This document shows, in pieces, positions 22,186 to 33,518 of a stretch of DNA of 64,000 bases. The notes under the pieces were generated by a model. That model had not been told where the DNA came from and did no database searches. It saw only the letters and a list, made by a program, of their open reading frames with translations. The DNA lies in assembly GCF_048569485.1 (NCBI RefSeq), contig NC_134357.1, forward strand, positions 64,039,193 to 64,103,192, in the 5' to 3' direction. This stretch comes from Anomaloglossus baeobatrachus. Taxonomy: Eukaryota; Chordata; Amphibia; Anura; Aromobatidae. A program made the position numbers and the translations under genes. Position 1 is the stretch's first letter. Each line of letters opens with the position of its first letter.

Positions 22186-23378
22186 TGTGTCGCCCTGGGC
22201 AAGCCAGGGGACACAGGTCACAACACCACCACACCCCACACTCCAGGTAGGCACACCAATGCTAACCAGAAATCCTTGTTGCCTTCCTCCAGGAGTCTGT
22301 TGATGCACACCAGGGGGTGGGCCAGGCGGTTGGCTCCGCCCACCGAGGAGCTCACAACTCTGGAGGCGGGAAAACCAGGCAGAACAGTTAGGGGAGTGAA
22401 GGAGTAAACAACTAAGTGAAAGTAGCGAAAGGGAGTAAAGTGACAGAAGGAAAGAAAGCCTGAAGGGTCCAGCTCTGTGTAGGGCCAGAACAGCAAGGTC
22501 AGCGACGGCGGTGACTGTCTGGAGGGGGACCGTTTGGAAGTTCCTGGAAGGACCCCGTTGGCTGTGTGCCCGGTGGTCTGGAGCAGTGTTCCGAAGGACA
22601 GTCAGCACCAGGGCAGGGGCCTCTCGGACCCCGGCAAGGCTAGGAGTCGCCAAATTTGCCGAATCCGTCAGTGAAGGGGACGTAGATCCCCCAACAGTCA
22701 AGTCCCGATTGACGGCAACAGCCCAACCAGTACGGGGGAGACACCGCCACCGCCAGGGCACCAGTTTCCCCAGGGCCAGCGCCTGCGGGCAAAGTGTAGA
22801 GCTCCTCCGGCCCAGATTGCAGTCGGGGAGCGGGTAACCGGAGGGAATCCACCGCTACCATCAGTCAACATAGGTGCAAGGAAGAGGGACATCACCGTCA
22901 CCTACCGGGAGTGCAGGTGCAGCCGTCTGTGGGATCGTCCTACCAGCCGTTGGTTTACCATACAAACTGTGTCCGTGTCTCAGGCTGAGTGAGTACCACA
23001 GTGCCGCAAGGCACAGCGCTGCCCCCGCGTCCCTGCGCCCACCAGGCCCCGCACCTCCTTCTCCACCACCGGGCCCCGGGATCACCAACCCCTACCCACG
23101 GAGGGGCAACACAACACCTGGCTGTTCCGCATCACCATCCCCGGGACCCCCGAATTGAGCAGCGGTGGTGAAATCACCACAACCGTGGGTGGCGTCACGA
23201 ACTATCACAAATCCCCTACACCCAACCACAAACAACCCCCCTTTCACTCACGGGCGAGGAGTGTCGCTCGAGGAACCCCGGGATCCGGCCCACCGCTCGA
23301 GCCACCACTGAGCAGCTGCCGGACCCGAGCAGAAGGGGTGAGCGTAGTGTCCTGACACCCTCCTCCCCGCCCGCGACA
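22186..23378 (+). repeat. Left LTR (1193 bp)
   Basis: TGTGTCGCCCTGG start and CCGCCCGCGACA end. It is almost identical to 24871-26063. Open frames within it occur in both LTRs on both strands and have no recognisable domains, so they are not annotated as genes. Confidence 0.9.
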
Positions 23379-23379
23379 A

Positions 23380-23400
23380 CTTGGCGTCACGAACAGGATC
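23380..23400 (+). other. Primer-binding-like site
   Basis: Directly after the left LTR (two bases later) comes TTGGCGTCACGAACAGGATC. A TGG start next to the LTR is the usual form of a tRNA primer-binding site. I cannot assign the tRNA with certainty; the layout resembles lysine-type sites (TGGCG...GAACAGG). Confidence 0.55.
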
Positions 23401-23664
23401 TTACCGCTCTGCCGTCTGGTAGAGGTGCGCCTTGTTACCGCCGGAGGTATCCGGCAGAAAAATTTCAGAAGCCGCCATCTTTGGCGCGAAAAGTTCCCGC
23501 TCGAGCGTCTTCTCGAGCAGTAGAGGCGCGAAGGCCAAAACCCCGCCCCGAGAGAGGAGGAGCAGGAAAGAGCTAAGGGGGACGCGATGGCGGCTGGACG
23601 CATGTAAGTGTGGCGTCGCAACAAACACACTGGGACTCCCCCGGTCCATCGACCCTAACGGAAA

Positions 23665-24234
23665 ATGTCCGCTCCACCTAGTCCTGCAGAGACTACCGAG
23701 CCGGTGTCCGGAACAGCGGCATGGCTGAGGGCCCGGGCGGCGGGGATCTGCCGTCACTATCGGAGTCAGATCGACGGGCTGATGGAGCAGTGGGCCGCGG
23801 AGGTGGAAGCGCTAGTTGCTGTGGCGCGAGTGTATGGAGTGGAGGCCGTGATGGAGGAGCTGGAGAATGGCCCACGCCCCTGTGTCCCCGAGGGACCGGT
23901 CGCTGCGGCTGAGGGACCCGGTCTGCCCCTGGCTCCTGTGTTACCTCCGTCCTACGCACTCGCGTGCTGCACCGCACCTGGCCCATCGGGTGTGCCTCCC
24001 TTTGTGACTGCGGCGGGGGCAGAAGATAGCGACCCCGGGCCTGACACTGAGCCGGTGTCGGAAGAAGAGGAGGAGGTCGTTGCCCTGCCTGGCATGGAGG
24101 CCACTTATGTTCCCCGAACCGGGGGCAACGGGTATCGGGCCGCTCTTCCACACCGTGCTTGCTATGCACTGGAGGAGCTAGTAGCCGTGTCCTTCCGCCC
24201 CGAGCCGGGTGAGGAGGACGAGGACACCCAGTAG
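23665..24234 (+). CDS. Element-encoded 189-residue protein of unknown function
   Basis: This is the only convincing open frame between the two LTRs, starting at the ATG at 23665. The N-terminal 70 residues look helical (AAWLRARAAG, SQIDGLMEQW, VEAVMEELENG). The middle is Pro/Ala-rich. The C-terminal third is acidic (DSDPGPDTEPVSEEEEEVV and a GEEDEDTQ end). I see no zinc knuckle, aspartic-protease, integrase, reverse-transcriptase or envelope motif, no signal peptide and no membrane segment. Position after the primer site is where gag usually lies, so a reduced Gag-like protein is one reading; an unrelated captured frame is another. Antisense frames over the same GC-rich stretch are shadows. 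The function is unknown. Confidence 0.5.
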   Translation: MSAPPSPAETTEPVSGTAAWLRARAAGICRHYRSQIDGLMEQWAAEVEALVAVARVYGVEAVMEELENGPRPCVPEGPVAAAEGPGLPLAPVLPPSYALACCTAPGPSGVPPFVTAAGAEDSDPGPDTEPVSEEEEEVVALPGMEATYVPRTGGNGYRAALPHRACYALEELVAVSFRPEPGEEDEDTQ

Positions 24235-24854
24235 GGCAGCGGATGCCCGTTGCACCGTCCCCGTTGGGACCACCATTTTGTTTAAAAGTTTGAAATGATA
24301 AGAAGAAAATGATTATACTGAGTTGTTTCACCTGATTTGCTTTGTGATTGAACCGGCAGGAGCCGGCACCGTTGTCCCCGTGGGGACCGTTTAAAATGCA
24401 TGGGAACTATCCATGGACAAGCCCGTGAACTTGCAGGGCACCACAAACGTTAAGTGGCTTGTAAATATGTTGGTTACCGTTACCGTTTCCGCAATACCGT
24501 CTCCGGAGAGGCAGGTTGGAGGGAGGGCCCTGAGCAGAGCAGGCTGGGGCCCAGCCACCAAAGGAACCGGTGGCTACCCTCTGGAGGGAAGGACAGATCC
24601 CGCTCGGGTAACTTGTGCTGGACTGTGGGTCAAGGGGTGCTGCCTGGGCTTTAGGGGCAGCATCAGGGCCAGGTTGCTTGGGTGGGAGAGAGCGGAAACC
24701 GTAACCGTAAACCGTTGCAACGTTTAAGTAAATGTGCCTCCCGTTTTGGGAAGAATTTTGATTAAAAATGTATTTATGTTTTGCTTAACCCTGTTATCCC
24801 CTTTTTACAGAAAAATAAAACCGGTGTAGGACGGCAGCCCGCGGACGGTCTGCA

Positions 24855-24870
24855 TTTTGCTAAGGGGGAA
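24855..24870 (+). other. Polypurine tract before the right LTR
   Basis: AAGGGGGAA abuts the start of the right LTR (TGTGTCGCCC at 24871). This is the expected plus-strand primer site of an LTR retroelement in plus orientation. Confidence 0.75.
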
Positions 24871-26063
24871 TGTGTCGCCCTGGGCAAGCCAGGGGACACA
24901 GGTCACAACACCACCACACCCCACACTCCAGGTAGGCACACCAATGCTAACCAGAAATCCTTGTTGCCTTCCTCCAGGAGTCTGTTGATGCACACCAGGG
25001 GGTGGGCCAGGCGGTTGGCTCCGCCCACCGAGGAGCTCACAACTCTGGAGGCGGGAAAACCAGGCAGAACAGTTAGGGGAGTGAAGGAGTAAACAACTAA
25101 GTGAAAGTAGCGAAAGGGAGTAAAGTGACAGAAGGAAAGAAAGCCTGAAGGGTCCAGCTCTGTGTAGGGCCAGAACAGCAAGGTCAGCGACGGCGGTGAC
25201 TGTCTGGAGGGGGACCGTTTGGAAGTTCCTGGAAGGACCCCGTTGGCTGTGTGCCCGGTGGTCTGGAGCAGTGTTCCGAAGGACAGTCAGCACCAGGGCA
25301 GGGGCCTCTCGGACCCCGGCAAGGCTAGGAGTCGCCAAATTTGCCGAATCCGTCAGTGAAGGGGACGTAGATCCCCCAACAGTCAAGTCCCGATTGACGG
25401 CAACAGCCCAACCAGTACGGGGGAGACACCGCCACCGCCAGGGCACCAGTTTCCCCAGGGCCAGCGCCTGCGGGCAAAGTGTAGAGCTCCTCCGGCCCAG
25501 ATTGCAGTCGGGGAGCGGGTAACCGGAGGGAATCCACCGCTACCATCAGTCAACATAGGTGCAAGGAAGAGGGACATCACCGTCACCTACCGGGAGTGCA
25601 GGTGCAGCCGTCTGTGGGACCGTCCTACCAGCCGTTGGTTTACCGTACAAACAGTGTCCGTGTCTCAGGCTGAGTGAGTACCACAGTGCCGCAAGGCACA
25701 GCGCTGCCCCCGCGTCCCTGCGCCCACCAGGCCCCGCACCTCCTTCTCCACCACCGGGCCCCGGGATCACCAACCCCTACCCACGGAGGGGCAACACAAC
25801 ACCTGGCTGCTCCGCATCACCATCCCCGGGACCCCCGAATTGAGCAGCGGTGGTGAAATCACCACCACCGTGGGTGGCGTCACGAACTATAACAAATCCC
25901 CTACACCCAACCACAAACAACCCCCCTTTCACTCACGGGCGAGGAGTGTCGCTCGAGGAACCCCGGGATCCGGCCCACCGCTCGAGCCACCACTGAGCAG
26001 CTGCCGGACCCGAGCAGAAGGGGTGAGCGTAGTGTCCTGACACCCTCCTCCCCGCCCGCGACA
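24871..26063 (+). repeat. Right LTR (1193 bp)
   Basis: The same length and ends as the left LTR, with about six scattered differences by eye. It is followed by CATT, the repeated target sequence. Confidence 0.9.
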
Positions 26064-26856
26064 CATTGATTTTTCGGCTTTCCCATAGACTTTGCTGGGG
26101 AAGCTGAACGCATGCAATTTGGCACTGAAACGCTGCGGTTCTAAACGCAGCGTTTCCGCGGGAAAAAACGCAACGTGTGCACATAGCCTTAAGTGGGCCC
26201 ATTGACTATTCCTAAAATTCTATCTATTTTCTAGTTATATCTATAACTAGGAATTTAGCACTAGTTAGAAACCATATTATATTTAACGCAATTGTTGTAT
26301 TGTGTGTATGTGGTTTGTCTCTCACTTTCCTTTACACCTCATTTGGTGGTGGATACTTTGCTAAGTAGTTATAGGGAGAGTAAGCGTCAGCCACCTGGAA
26401 TGGAGGATGCCAAAAAATTATCTGTGTCTTAGCATCATTAAGCCTACTTCAAAACTATTGATATCTCATTAATTCCTCACTACGTCGATCCTATACCTAC
26501 TTAGAACTCACCGACACAATTCTTGGTCTATGTTCTATGTTGTTTGAAAGGACGCTCTATGTGTCTATTTTAATTAGATAAATAATAAAAGGTTTTTTTA
26601 GAGGTAATTATATACATATGGTGGTTTCTCTAGTAATATACCTCTGGTGATTTCAGCTGTGGTTTAATTATGTTCATCATTAAAAGCAAATTATCTAATT
26701 GTTCAGAGATACCTTAAAAGTAAAAATTAAATAATTTTGCAATTAGTTTTAATAAAAAATCCCTTACCGGGGCGGAGCTAGACATGGCTGAGTGAGGACG
26801 TGCTTTTCTGGAGCTCCTCTATACAATCCCCCATAAAGCCGGCTTTTACATGAAAA

Positions 26857-28907
26857 ATGGGCAAATCTACTGCCAAAAAGAGTAAGCCCAACACCCCAAG
26901 TCGGCCCCCTGCACTCCAGCACAATATTGGGGCTTATTTCACCCCCTCCAGGAAGTCTGGGGCACCTCCACAGCCGGAGCATGAACTGCGGCCTGCAGAG
27001 CCTGAACCGGTCCCTGCTCCTGTCCTGGTGCCCGAGAGTACGGGAATGCTGGAGACCCAGAGGAGGGATGACGCAGCAGAGACCCCCCAGGGATGTAAAT
27101 AGTCCCACCGAGGGACCCACAGTGGCGGTGCACACAGTCAAGAACCCCGCGGCGGGAGGAGCGGTGAGTCTGCCCGCGCCATTCCAAGATGGCACCCGCC
27201 TACCTGCGACGCGGCCTGGAGGATCGGTGTTGGAGGACGGGACACCCGCGACCGCGACCTTGCCTGCCCCACACCCCAACGCGTTGCCGATGGGACCGGG
27301 GAGTGCACACAACTTACAGTCACAGTTGCTGGCGCCAGCGGAGTCTGGAAAGCTGCGCCGCACGAGCGTGGAGTGCACACGTGCCCGGGCCCAGGTGACG
27401 ACTCACCGCTGCAGCCCTGGGCACTGAAGAATCAGACGCCGCGCAGTGCGGCTGAAGTCCAGGAGCTGCCAGCCTCTCACACAGGGGCGCCTGATTCCAG
27501 CGAGGAGGCAGGAGCAGACACCCCTGAAAGACTGCCTGGCCCACAATTACAGGTACAGGGGTGGAGGGGAGACATGCTGAAAGGGGTCCATACCAGGAGT
27601 GATGGCAATGGCACGAACCACACTCCTTCACCAGGGGCCACGCGAACACCAGGGGGACCTGGGGACGGAGGAGGACCGCATGAGTCTATGGTGGCGACTG
27701 CTGAATTCTGGGGGATACCTCAAAAGGAGGTGCCCCCCACCTCTCCAGACAGTTGGTGCACGGGATCCTCCTGGGCCGAGAGCCAGATTGCCACAGACGG
27801 GGTTCTGGATGGGGGCACTTTGATACCAATGAACAAAGGGCCTATGGCACTGGGAGCTCCCCCACGCCGTCTTGTAGCCGGGCCACCGCTATGGGAGGGC
27901 ATGAACAACCCCCAAAATACACAGAAAATGATATATGGCCCAGCTATACAGGACTCTTTTTATGCATACCCCAATATGTCTCATACTGCCGCCTCGACGA
28001 GTGAAGATCGCCCGGCATCCTTGGCAGATCTGCGAGCACTGTTACAAGCAATCCCCACCAAAAACGACATTGCAGCACTGGCTAATCAAGTGGTGGCAGA
28101 ATGTAAACAGGAATTTATCCAACTGCGGTCTGATCTCTCTTCACTTACTCATAGGGTTGATACCCTTACCGAGCAGCAATCAACTTCTCAAGTCTCTATT
28201 CAATCCATCCAAGAGACAGTGATGAATCAATCTAAGCAATTATTTGCCCTTCAACAACACGTAGATGATCAAGAAAACAGAAATAGAAGGAACAATCTAC
28301 GTATTAGAGGTCTTCCTGAATCAATTGCGGCCCCTGATATTCCTACTGTCCTCCGTTCCATTTTTAACAAACTGTTAAAGAAGCCACCAGGAACCCCTCT
28401 AGAGCTTGACAGAGCCCATAGGGCCCTACACCCCCCCGGATCCAGAGGACCCCCGCCCAAGGGATGTTGTGTGCAGGGTGCATTTCTTTGCGGCAAAGGA
28501 GGCCATTTTACAAGCAGCCAGGAAGAAACCGAACCTAACATACAACGGCTATGCCATCCGCATCATGCCAGACCTCTCAAGACACACCCTAGCCCAACGT
28601 GCTACCCTCAAGCCCCTCCTGGATGTCTTAAAAGAAAAGGGACTACCGTTCCGGTGGGGATTCCCATTCTCATTATCGGTACAGAAGGACTCTCCTGCGC
28701 TCCCCAGAGGATGTCCCGGCGTTCACCAAGAACTTGGGCCTGCCCGCAATTCCCATCGCGGCCTGGCCACTTACTCTACTCCAGCCCTGGGTCCCCAGGG
28801 AAAGACCCGCCTATACCAGACCAACTCCACCTTCTGGGTCCAACAGGGGGCTACCTCCGAGAGGAGAACAGGGCCGTGGGGCGAGTCGCCCTCGTTACCC
28901 GACATAG
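26857..28907 (+). pseudogene. L1 ORF1 (RNA-binding protein), lightly broken
   Basis: ORF1p coats LINE RNA as a trimeric chaperone. The start MGKSTAKKSKP at 26857 lies 87 bp into the element. The N-terminal half is Pro/Gly-rich. It is followed by a heptad-like coiled-coil stretch (about 28020-28270, with SLADLRALLQAIPTKND and SDLSSLTHRVDTLTEQQ), then an RRM-like block starting NRRNNLRIRGLPE (about 28282) and a C-terminal domain with VLKEKGLPFRWGFPF. The frame carries a stop at 27100-27102. It changes frame at a seven-C run near 28431-28438 and again near 28680, after which RSPEDVPAFTKNLGLP continues to a stop at 28905-28907. It is therefore inactive as it stands, though clearly recent. Confidence 0.8.
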
Positions 28908-29340
28908 AGAGGCTCAGAGGCTGCGTACACCTCTATGACCTATCTTATCTACAGATATTCAAAGCAAAATGACTTTTACTTGTTGCTTTAAAGTTTATCC
29001 ACTGCCCATATTATATCAGCATTTAATTCTTTTGCCGGTATTTATGGTTATCTCTAATGTTTTTAGTATATCCAGAGCTCTACTTGGTTATGTCTGACAT
29101 CCTTTTTCCCCAAATAGGTCGGGATCCCCTGTCCTGCCTAGACAAGGCGGATATGTTTCCTAGGAACGTTTGTTCGGACTTAGGTTACTGTGCAAGGTCT
29201 TTTTACCGGATGCTCTTTTTGTTTTCTTCCCCGCTATACTCTACCCATATAAAATCTCTTCCTCTCCCTTTCTTTGGCGGCCGGGCTGATCGTGTTCGAT
29301 CCCCTTTCTCATATATCTCTAATGTCTCACTCTCTTATAG

Positions 29341-32300
29341 ATGGCGGACCTAACTATCGCTTCTTTCAATGCCAGGGGCCTCAATGTTCCGGAGAAACGA
29401 TCGCAGATATTGTACCACCTTCATAAACGGGAGGTGAGCATGGTGTGTTTTCAGGAGAACCATTTCAAACAAGGACACGGCCCCATTCTTAAAAATAAGT
29501 ATTATCAGACATGGGTATCCTCAGACAACCCGGATTCCCGCTCTAAGGGTGTGGCGATAGCTATCCATAAATCCCTCCCACATCAAATCCTAAAGTGCAC
29601 GACAGATAGTCTTGGAAGATATATTATCCTCTCACTGAGGGTGGGGGACCAAACACTCACAATCATTAATGCATACGCTCCAAATCAAAAACAGGACAGC
29701 TTTGTTACACGTCTGGTGGACGTTGCAATCCCCCTGATACAAGGTACAGTTATTTTATGTGGCGACCTCAATGTCACCCTTGACCCCACTTTGGATAACT
29801 CCAAGGGGAAATCTAACATTGCTTACACCACCATTAAACGGATCAAAAAAGCTCTATTGCGCATTCAACTGTTCGACACCTGGAGACTGAAACATCCGTC
29901 CGACAGAGACTATAGTTTCTATTCCCATACCCAAGACTCATATAGTCGCATAGACTACATATTATTACAGCACAATGCTCTCCCTTGGATTCAGCACACT
30001 AGGATGGATAGCATATTGTGGTCAGACCATGCACCGGTCTATTGTACAATTGAGATTCCCTCCCTCCAGGCCCCCAGAGGGTCGTGGCGGCTGAACGAGT
30101 CGTTGCTGCTGGATGAGCTCTGTGTTACAGATGTTCAGTCCTCTATCACAAGGTTTGTAGAGGACCACTCAATAGATGACACAGCCCCCACTTATAAGTG
30201 GGAAGCATTGAAATGTGTCATACGAGGTATTTTTATTAAACATGGGTCCCGAATCAAAAAAGAACGGGCCCAAGATATGGTAAAAGCTCTCCGCAGGGTT
30301 TCTGAACGGGAGCTCATCCACAAGCGAGCCTTATTAGCCGCAAATTTACAGGCTCTTCTTCAGGCCAGGATAGAGGTTAAAAAACTATTGGATTCCTCAT
30401 ATAAGCGCCTATTACAGGTAGGAAAGGGGAGATTTTATGAGTTTGGGGACAAGCCAGGCAGGCTGTTGGCTAATGCGCTGGGAGAAATGAGAGCCCACAC
30501 CCTTATACCTTGCATCAAGAACTCACACGACAAATTGCTCTATGCCACCCCTGACATATCTAATACTTTTCATGATTTCTATTCCAAGTTATATAATTTA
30601 CCTGTCGAGCCCCCTGAGCCGAGGGACGGATGCCCCTCAATGCCCTCACCTTTTCGGCGTCTTAGTAGCTCCATAATCGAGGATCTGGAAAGGCCATTCT
30701 TACTGAATGATTTGTTGACGGTGATCCGCGACACACCGGGTAACAAGAGTCCTGGACCCGACGGATTCCCTGCCAAATTTTACAAGGCCTTTGCGGAGCA
30801 GGTAGCTCCCTTAATGCTTCTTTCCTTCAATTCAATTTCGGACTCTGTCCCTTTCCCGCCTCATTCCACCACTGCCCATATTTTCCTGATCCGTAAAGCG
30901 GGAAAAGACCCCACGGCATGTAGCAGTTTCAGACCGATATCACTCCTCAATGTTGATTTAAAAATCTACGCCAAGCTTTTGGCAAATAGATTGAGCCCTC
31001 TGCTTCCTGACCTGATTCATTTAGATCAGGTCGGGTTTGTACCGGGTAGGGAGGCGAGGGACAATACCATAAAGACCCTAGACCTAATCCAACACGCACA
31101 CACTAAAAAACTTTCTCTGATGTTGCTATCTTTGGATGCCGAGAAGGCTTTCGACAGAGTCTCATGGCAGTCACTCTCACAGACACTGGAGCATATAGGC
31201 CTGGGACCCGTTTTCTCATCCAAGATTATGGCCTTATATCATTCCCCGACTGCATATCTTAAGATCAATGGCACTCTGTCGAAACCCTTCTCCATCCGGA
31301 ACGGGACCCAGCAAGATTGTCCCTTCTCACCTTTACTTTATGTTCTAGTAATGGAGCATCTGTTATCGGCCATCAGGAATAACCCGGACATACAGGGTAT
31401 TAAGATTGCCAACCAGGAGCATAAATGGTGCCGCGTTTGCCGATGATCTCCTTATTTATCTTTGTAACCCTCTTACATCCCTCCCGTCTCTACTACTGGA
31501 GCTAAACCGCTTCAGCAAATGGTCCAACTTCAAAATCAATTTTGATAAATCGGAAGCCCTAAATGTCTCTCTGCCCCTAACAGTGGTAAATGCTCTTAAA
31601 CATAATTTTCCCTTCCGATTGCCACCCCACGGCAGTATTGGATATTTGGGCATAAAGATCCCTGCCGACCCGACCAGGCTTTTTCAATTAAATTATCAAA
31701 CTTTTCTGTCAAGGCTCGAGGGAGATTTGGCCTCATGGCAAAAAGGTACTTTGTCGTGGTTTGGCAGGATCAGCGCTCTCAGGATGACGGCCTTGCCACG
31801 ACTGTTGTACTTAATACAGACGGTTCCGGTCTACATCCCGGCAGCATACTGGGCCAAGACACAACGCTTATTCAATCAATTTGTTTGGTCCAAGAAGCGG
31901 GCTCGCTTGAGATGCAGTGTCTTAACTAGGACCAAGAACGCAGGAGGAGCGGGTTTGCCTGATTGTAGGCGATACTACATGGCAGCCGCTTACGCCAGGG
32001 TTCTGGACCTTCTGCACTGCTCGGGGTCTAAGCTCTGGGTTGGTCTGGCGCAAGATTTGTGCCCTTTATCAATTCCGACCCTGCCGTGGACCTGGCCTCT
32101 GCTCACCAAACATAAAATTGAGATGTCCTACAGCACCAAACAAACATTGAAAACGATACACTCAATGTCATCACGCAACCTTATGATCCAGCTTAGAGGA
32201 CCCCTTATACCACTGACTGACAATCCAGAGTTCCTGCCGGGAGCATCATCCAATAATTTTCTGGGCAGCATGAAACTAAACCCCCTGAGATTAAACCAGA

Positions 32301-33133
32301 TGGCCCCGGGGGGTTCCCTCCTTCCGCTCCGGGAGATTGTAGAGAATCGCAACTTCAAACTGCAGTTCCATTTTGAATATGCCCAACTCAAACACTTCAT
32401 AACCTCCCAAGACACTGTCATGGCCCACTATCCGCCCCAAACACCTTTTGAAAACCTTTGTAGTGGGTCTTCTTATACGCGCCATGCAATATCAAGGGTG
32501 TACAAGTTTATGACAAGCGCGGCGGAGACGTCCCCCCCTCGCTTCTGTGCGGCTTGGGAAGCAGAGCTCAATCAGACGTTCCCTAGGAGTCAATGGGAGC
32601 GCTGTTTCCGTCTAACCCATAGGTCAGTGGTAGCCACCAGGATGCAAGAAACCAGCTATAAAATACTTTCTAGGTGGTACAGGGTCCCGAAATCTCTTCA
32701 TTCGTGGTGTTCCGAAGTCCCTGATACGTGCTGGCACTGTGGAGTGCAGGGAGGCACCATGTCACACATCTGGTGGTACTGCCTGAGCTTGTCGGTGTTT
32801 TGGAATAAAGTACTAGCAGCCATCCAAGAGGTCACCGGGACTGTAGTCCCAAGCCGCCCAGAAGCAGTCTTACTATATATGTTTGACATATCCCAAAAGG
32901 TCTATAAAAAATCCATTTTAGGTCACCTTCTCCAGGCTGCCAAGACAGTGATTCCACGTCATTGGAAGGACCCTATCCCACCGACGCTGGATGAGTGGGT
33001 AATGGAGGTGAATGTGATTCACCGAATGGAAATCGTGATGGCCCAATCACGTGGGCAAACAGTGGAGACGGCCACCAAATGGTTTCAGTGGGAATCATTC
33101 CTCTCGGGTAAAAAATTTCTGGAATTAATCTAA
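29341..33133 (+). pseudogene. L1 ORF2 (endonuclease and reverse transcriptase), one frameshift
   Basis: ORF2p nicks target DNA and copies LINE RNA. The APE-type endonuclease is at the N-terminus: SFNARGLN, CFQENH, ILCGDLNVTLDP, SRIDYILL and WSDHAPV. The reverse transcriptase follows: FRPISLLNVDLKIYAKLLA, LDQVGFVPGREARDN, LLSLDAEKAFDRVSW and the catalytic FADDLLIYL. A C-terminal zinc motif CWHC...HIWWYC lies near 32726-32780. The total is about 1260 residues, normal for L1. A single frame change just before FADD (best explained by one extra T near 31426) splits it into 29341-31446 and 31406-33133. The usual QGCPLSP-like motif reads QQDCPFSP, an additional unusual substitution. Confidence 0.92.
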
Positions 33134-33518
33134 CTCCCGGAAGACAGGTACCCTGGCCCCATTATTCTTCAGATAATATACCACCCTTTTGATAAGTCTT
33201 GGTCCAATAGACGAGGCATCAGTCCCGGTGGCAGCGTCCTACTTCCTATCCTTTCACTTCTTTCTCTGACCCGCTTTTTCCTCTTTACATCTCATAACTG
33301 TCTCTTTTCTTTAGCTTTCTCCTTTGTTTTACTATTTTATAGGGTTTTAAACGATTATTCATGTATTATTGTAATCTTCGATATTTCATTATGAAACCCA
33401 TGATATTTTGAAGACTTTCGATGAGTGCTATTCGTTACAGCACGGCTCTGTGTTTTTCTCATGTATGTTTTTGAAAAATTTAATAAAACTTTAAATTGGA
33501 AAAAAAAATCCCTTACCG

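Larger units (their letters stand above)
22182..26067 (+). mobile_element. Non-autonomous two-LTR retroelement with one open frame
   Basis: Two 1193-bp direct repeats (22186-23378 and 24871-26063) bound a 1.49-kb interior, flanked by CATT at 22182-22185 and 26064-26067. A primer-binding-like site follows the left LTR and a polypurine tract precedes the right one. The interior codes for one 189-residue protein and has no protease, integrase or reverse transcriptase, so it would depend on enzymes from another element. Structurally it looks whole for a non-autonomous element of this kind. I counted about six differences between the LTRs (about 0.5%), which points to an insertion within a few million years under ordinary vertebrate rates. 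Family (Ty3/gypsy or ERV) is undecided. Three solo LTRs of the family lie in this window. Confidence 0.85.
19017..26192. mobile_element. GGCTATGTGCGCAC MITE carrying later insertions
   Basis: It begins GGCTATGTGCGCACGTTG (19021) and ends CAACGTGTGCACATAGCC (26188), an 18-bp inverted pair with one mismatch, flanked by TTTA and TTAA. Sub-terminal sequence on both sides is rich in AACGCA/TGCGTT, as in its relatives at 34183-35457 and 41871-43292. Internal material includes a frog-type repeat (about 19560-20330, with GGTATTCTCAGGATGGGAAG), a probable solo LTR and a two-LTR element. Superfamily unassigned. Confidence 0.7.
17205..26590. mobile_element. Fold-back element opened by 8.3 kb of nested insertions
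   Basis: Its outer arms are long inverted repeats: 17205-17640 reads as the reverse complement of 26189-26590 with few changes (outermost TTTTATTATTTATCTAATTA). The left arm continues to about 17695 through GGGTACCCTTAACTCTCCC and GACGCGTT. The matching right-arm piece lies at 17862-17920 (AACGCGTTGGGAGAGTTAAG). Between them is a loop of about 165 bp. The right arm is therefore split: it breaks at TTAA (17921-17924) and resumes after TTAA (26189-26192) with GTGGGCCCATTGAC. Without the inserts it is a palindrome of about 1.1 kb. No target duplication or coding frame is visible. Confidence 0.8.
26754..33518 (+). mobile_element. Full-length L1-group LINE with 16-bp target duplication
   Basis: Identical 16-bp repeats AAAAAATCCCTTACCG lie at 26754-26769 and 33503-33518 and bracket a 6.7-kb element. 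The order is a short 5' leader (26770-26856), ORF1, a spacer of about 430 bp, ORF2 (APE endonuclease, reverse transcriptase, C-terminal CCHC), a 3' untranslated region of about 350 bp, an AATAAA signal near 33482 and an A tail. This is the complete plan of an L1-group retrotransposon. The perfect target duplication and few coding lesions indicate a young insertion. Whether it belongs to the amphibian Tx1 branch or another L1 branch needs a phylogeny. Confidence 0.92.

Noticed and set aside
22093-22761. 222-codon minus-strand open frame, repeated at 24805-25446
   Set aside because: It lies in the GC-rich LTR, occurs in both LTRs and has no domain; related solo LTRs do not keep it open.
23693-24331. 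212-codon frame antisense to the 189-residue protein
   Set aside because: A GC-rich shadow with Pro/Arg-rich composition and no domain. The sense frame has a better position after the primer site.
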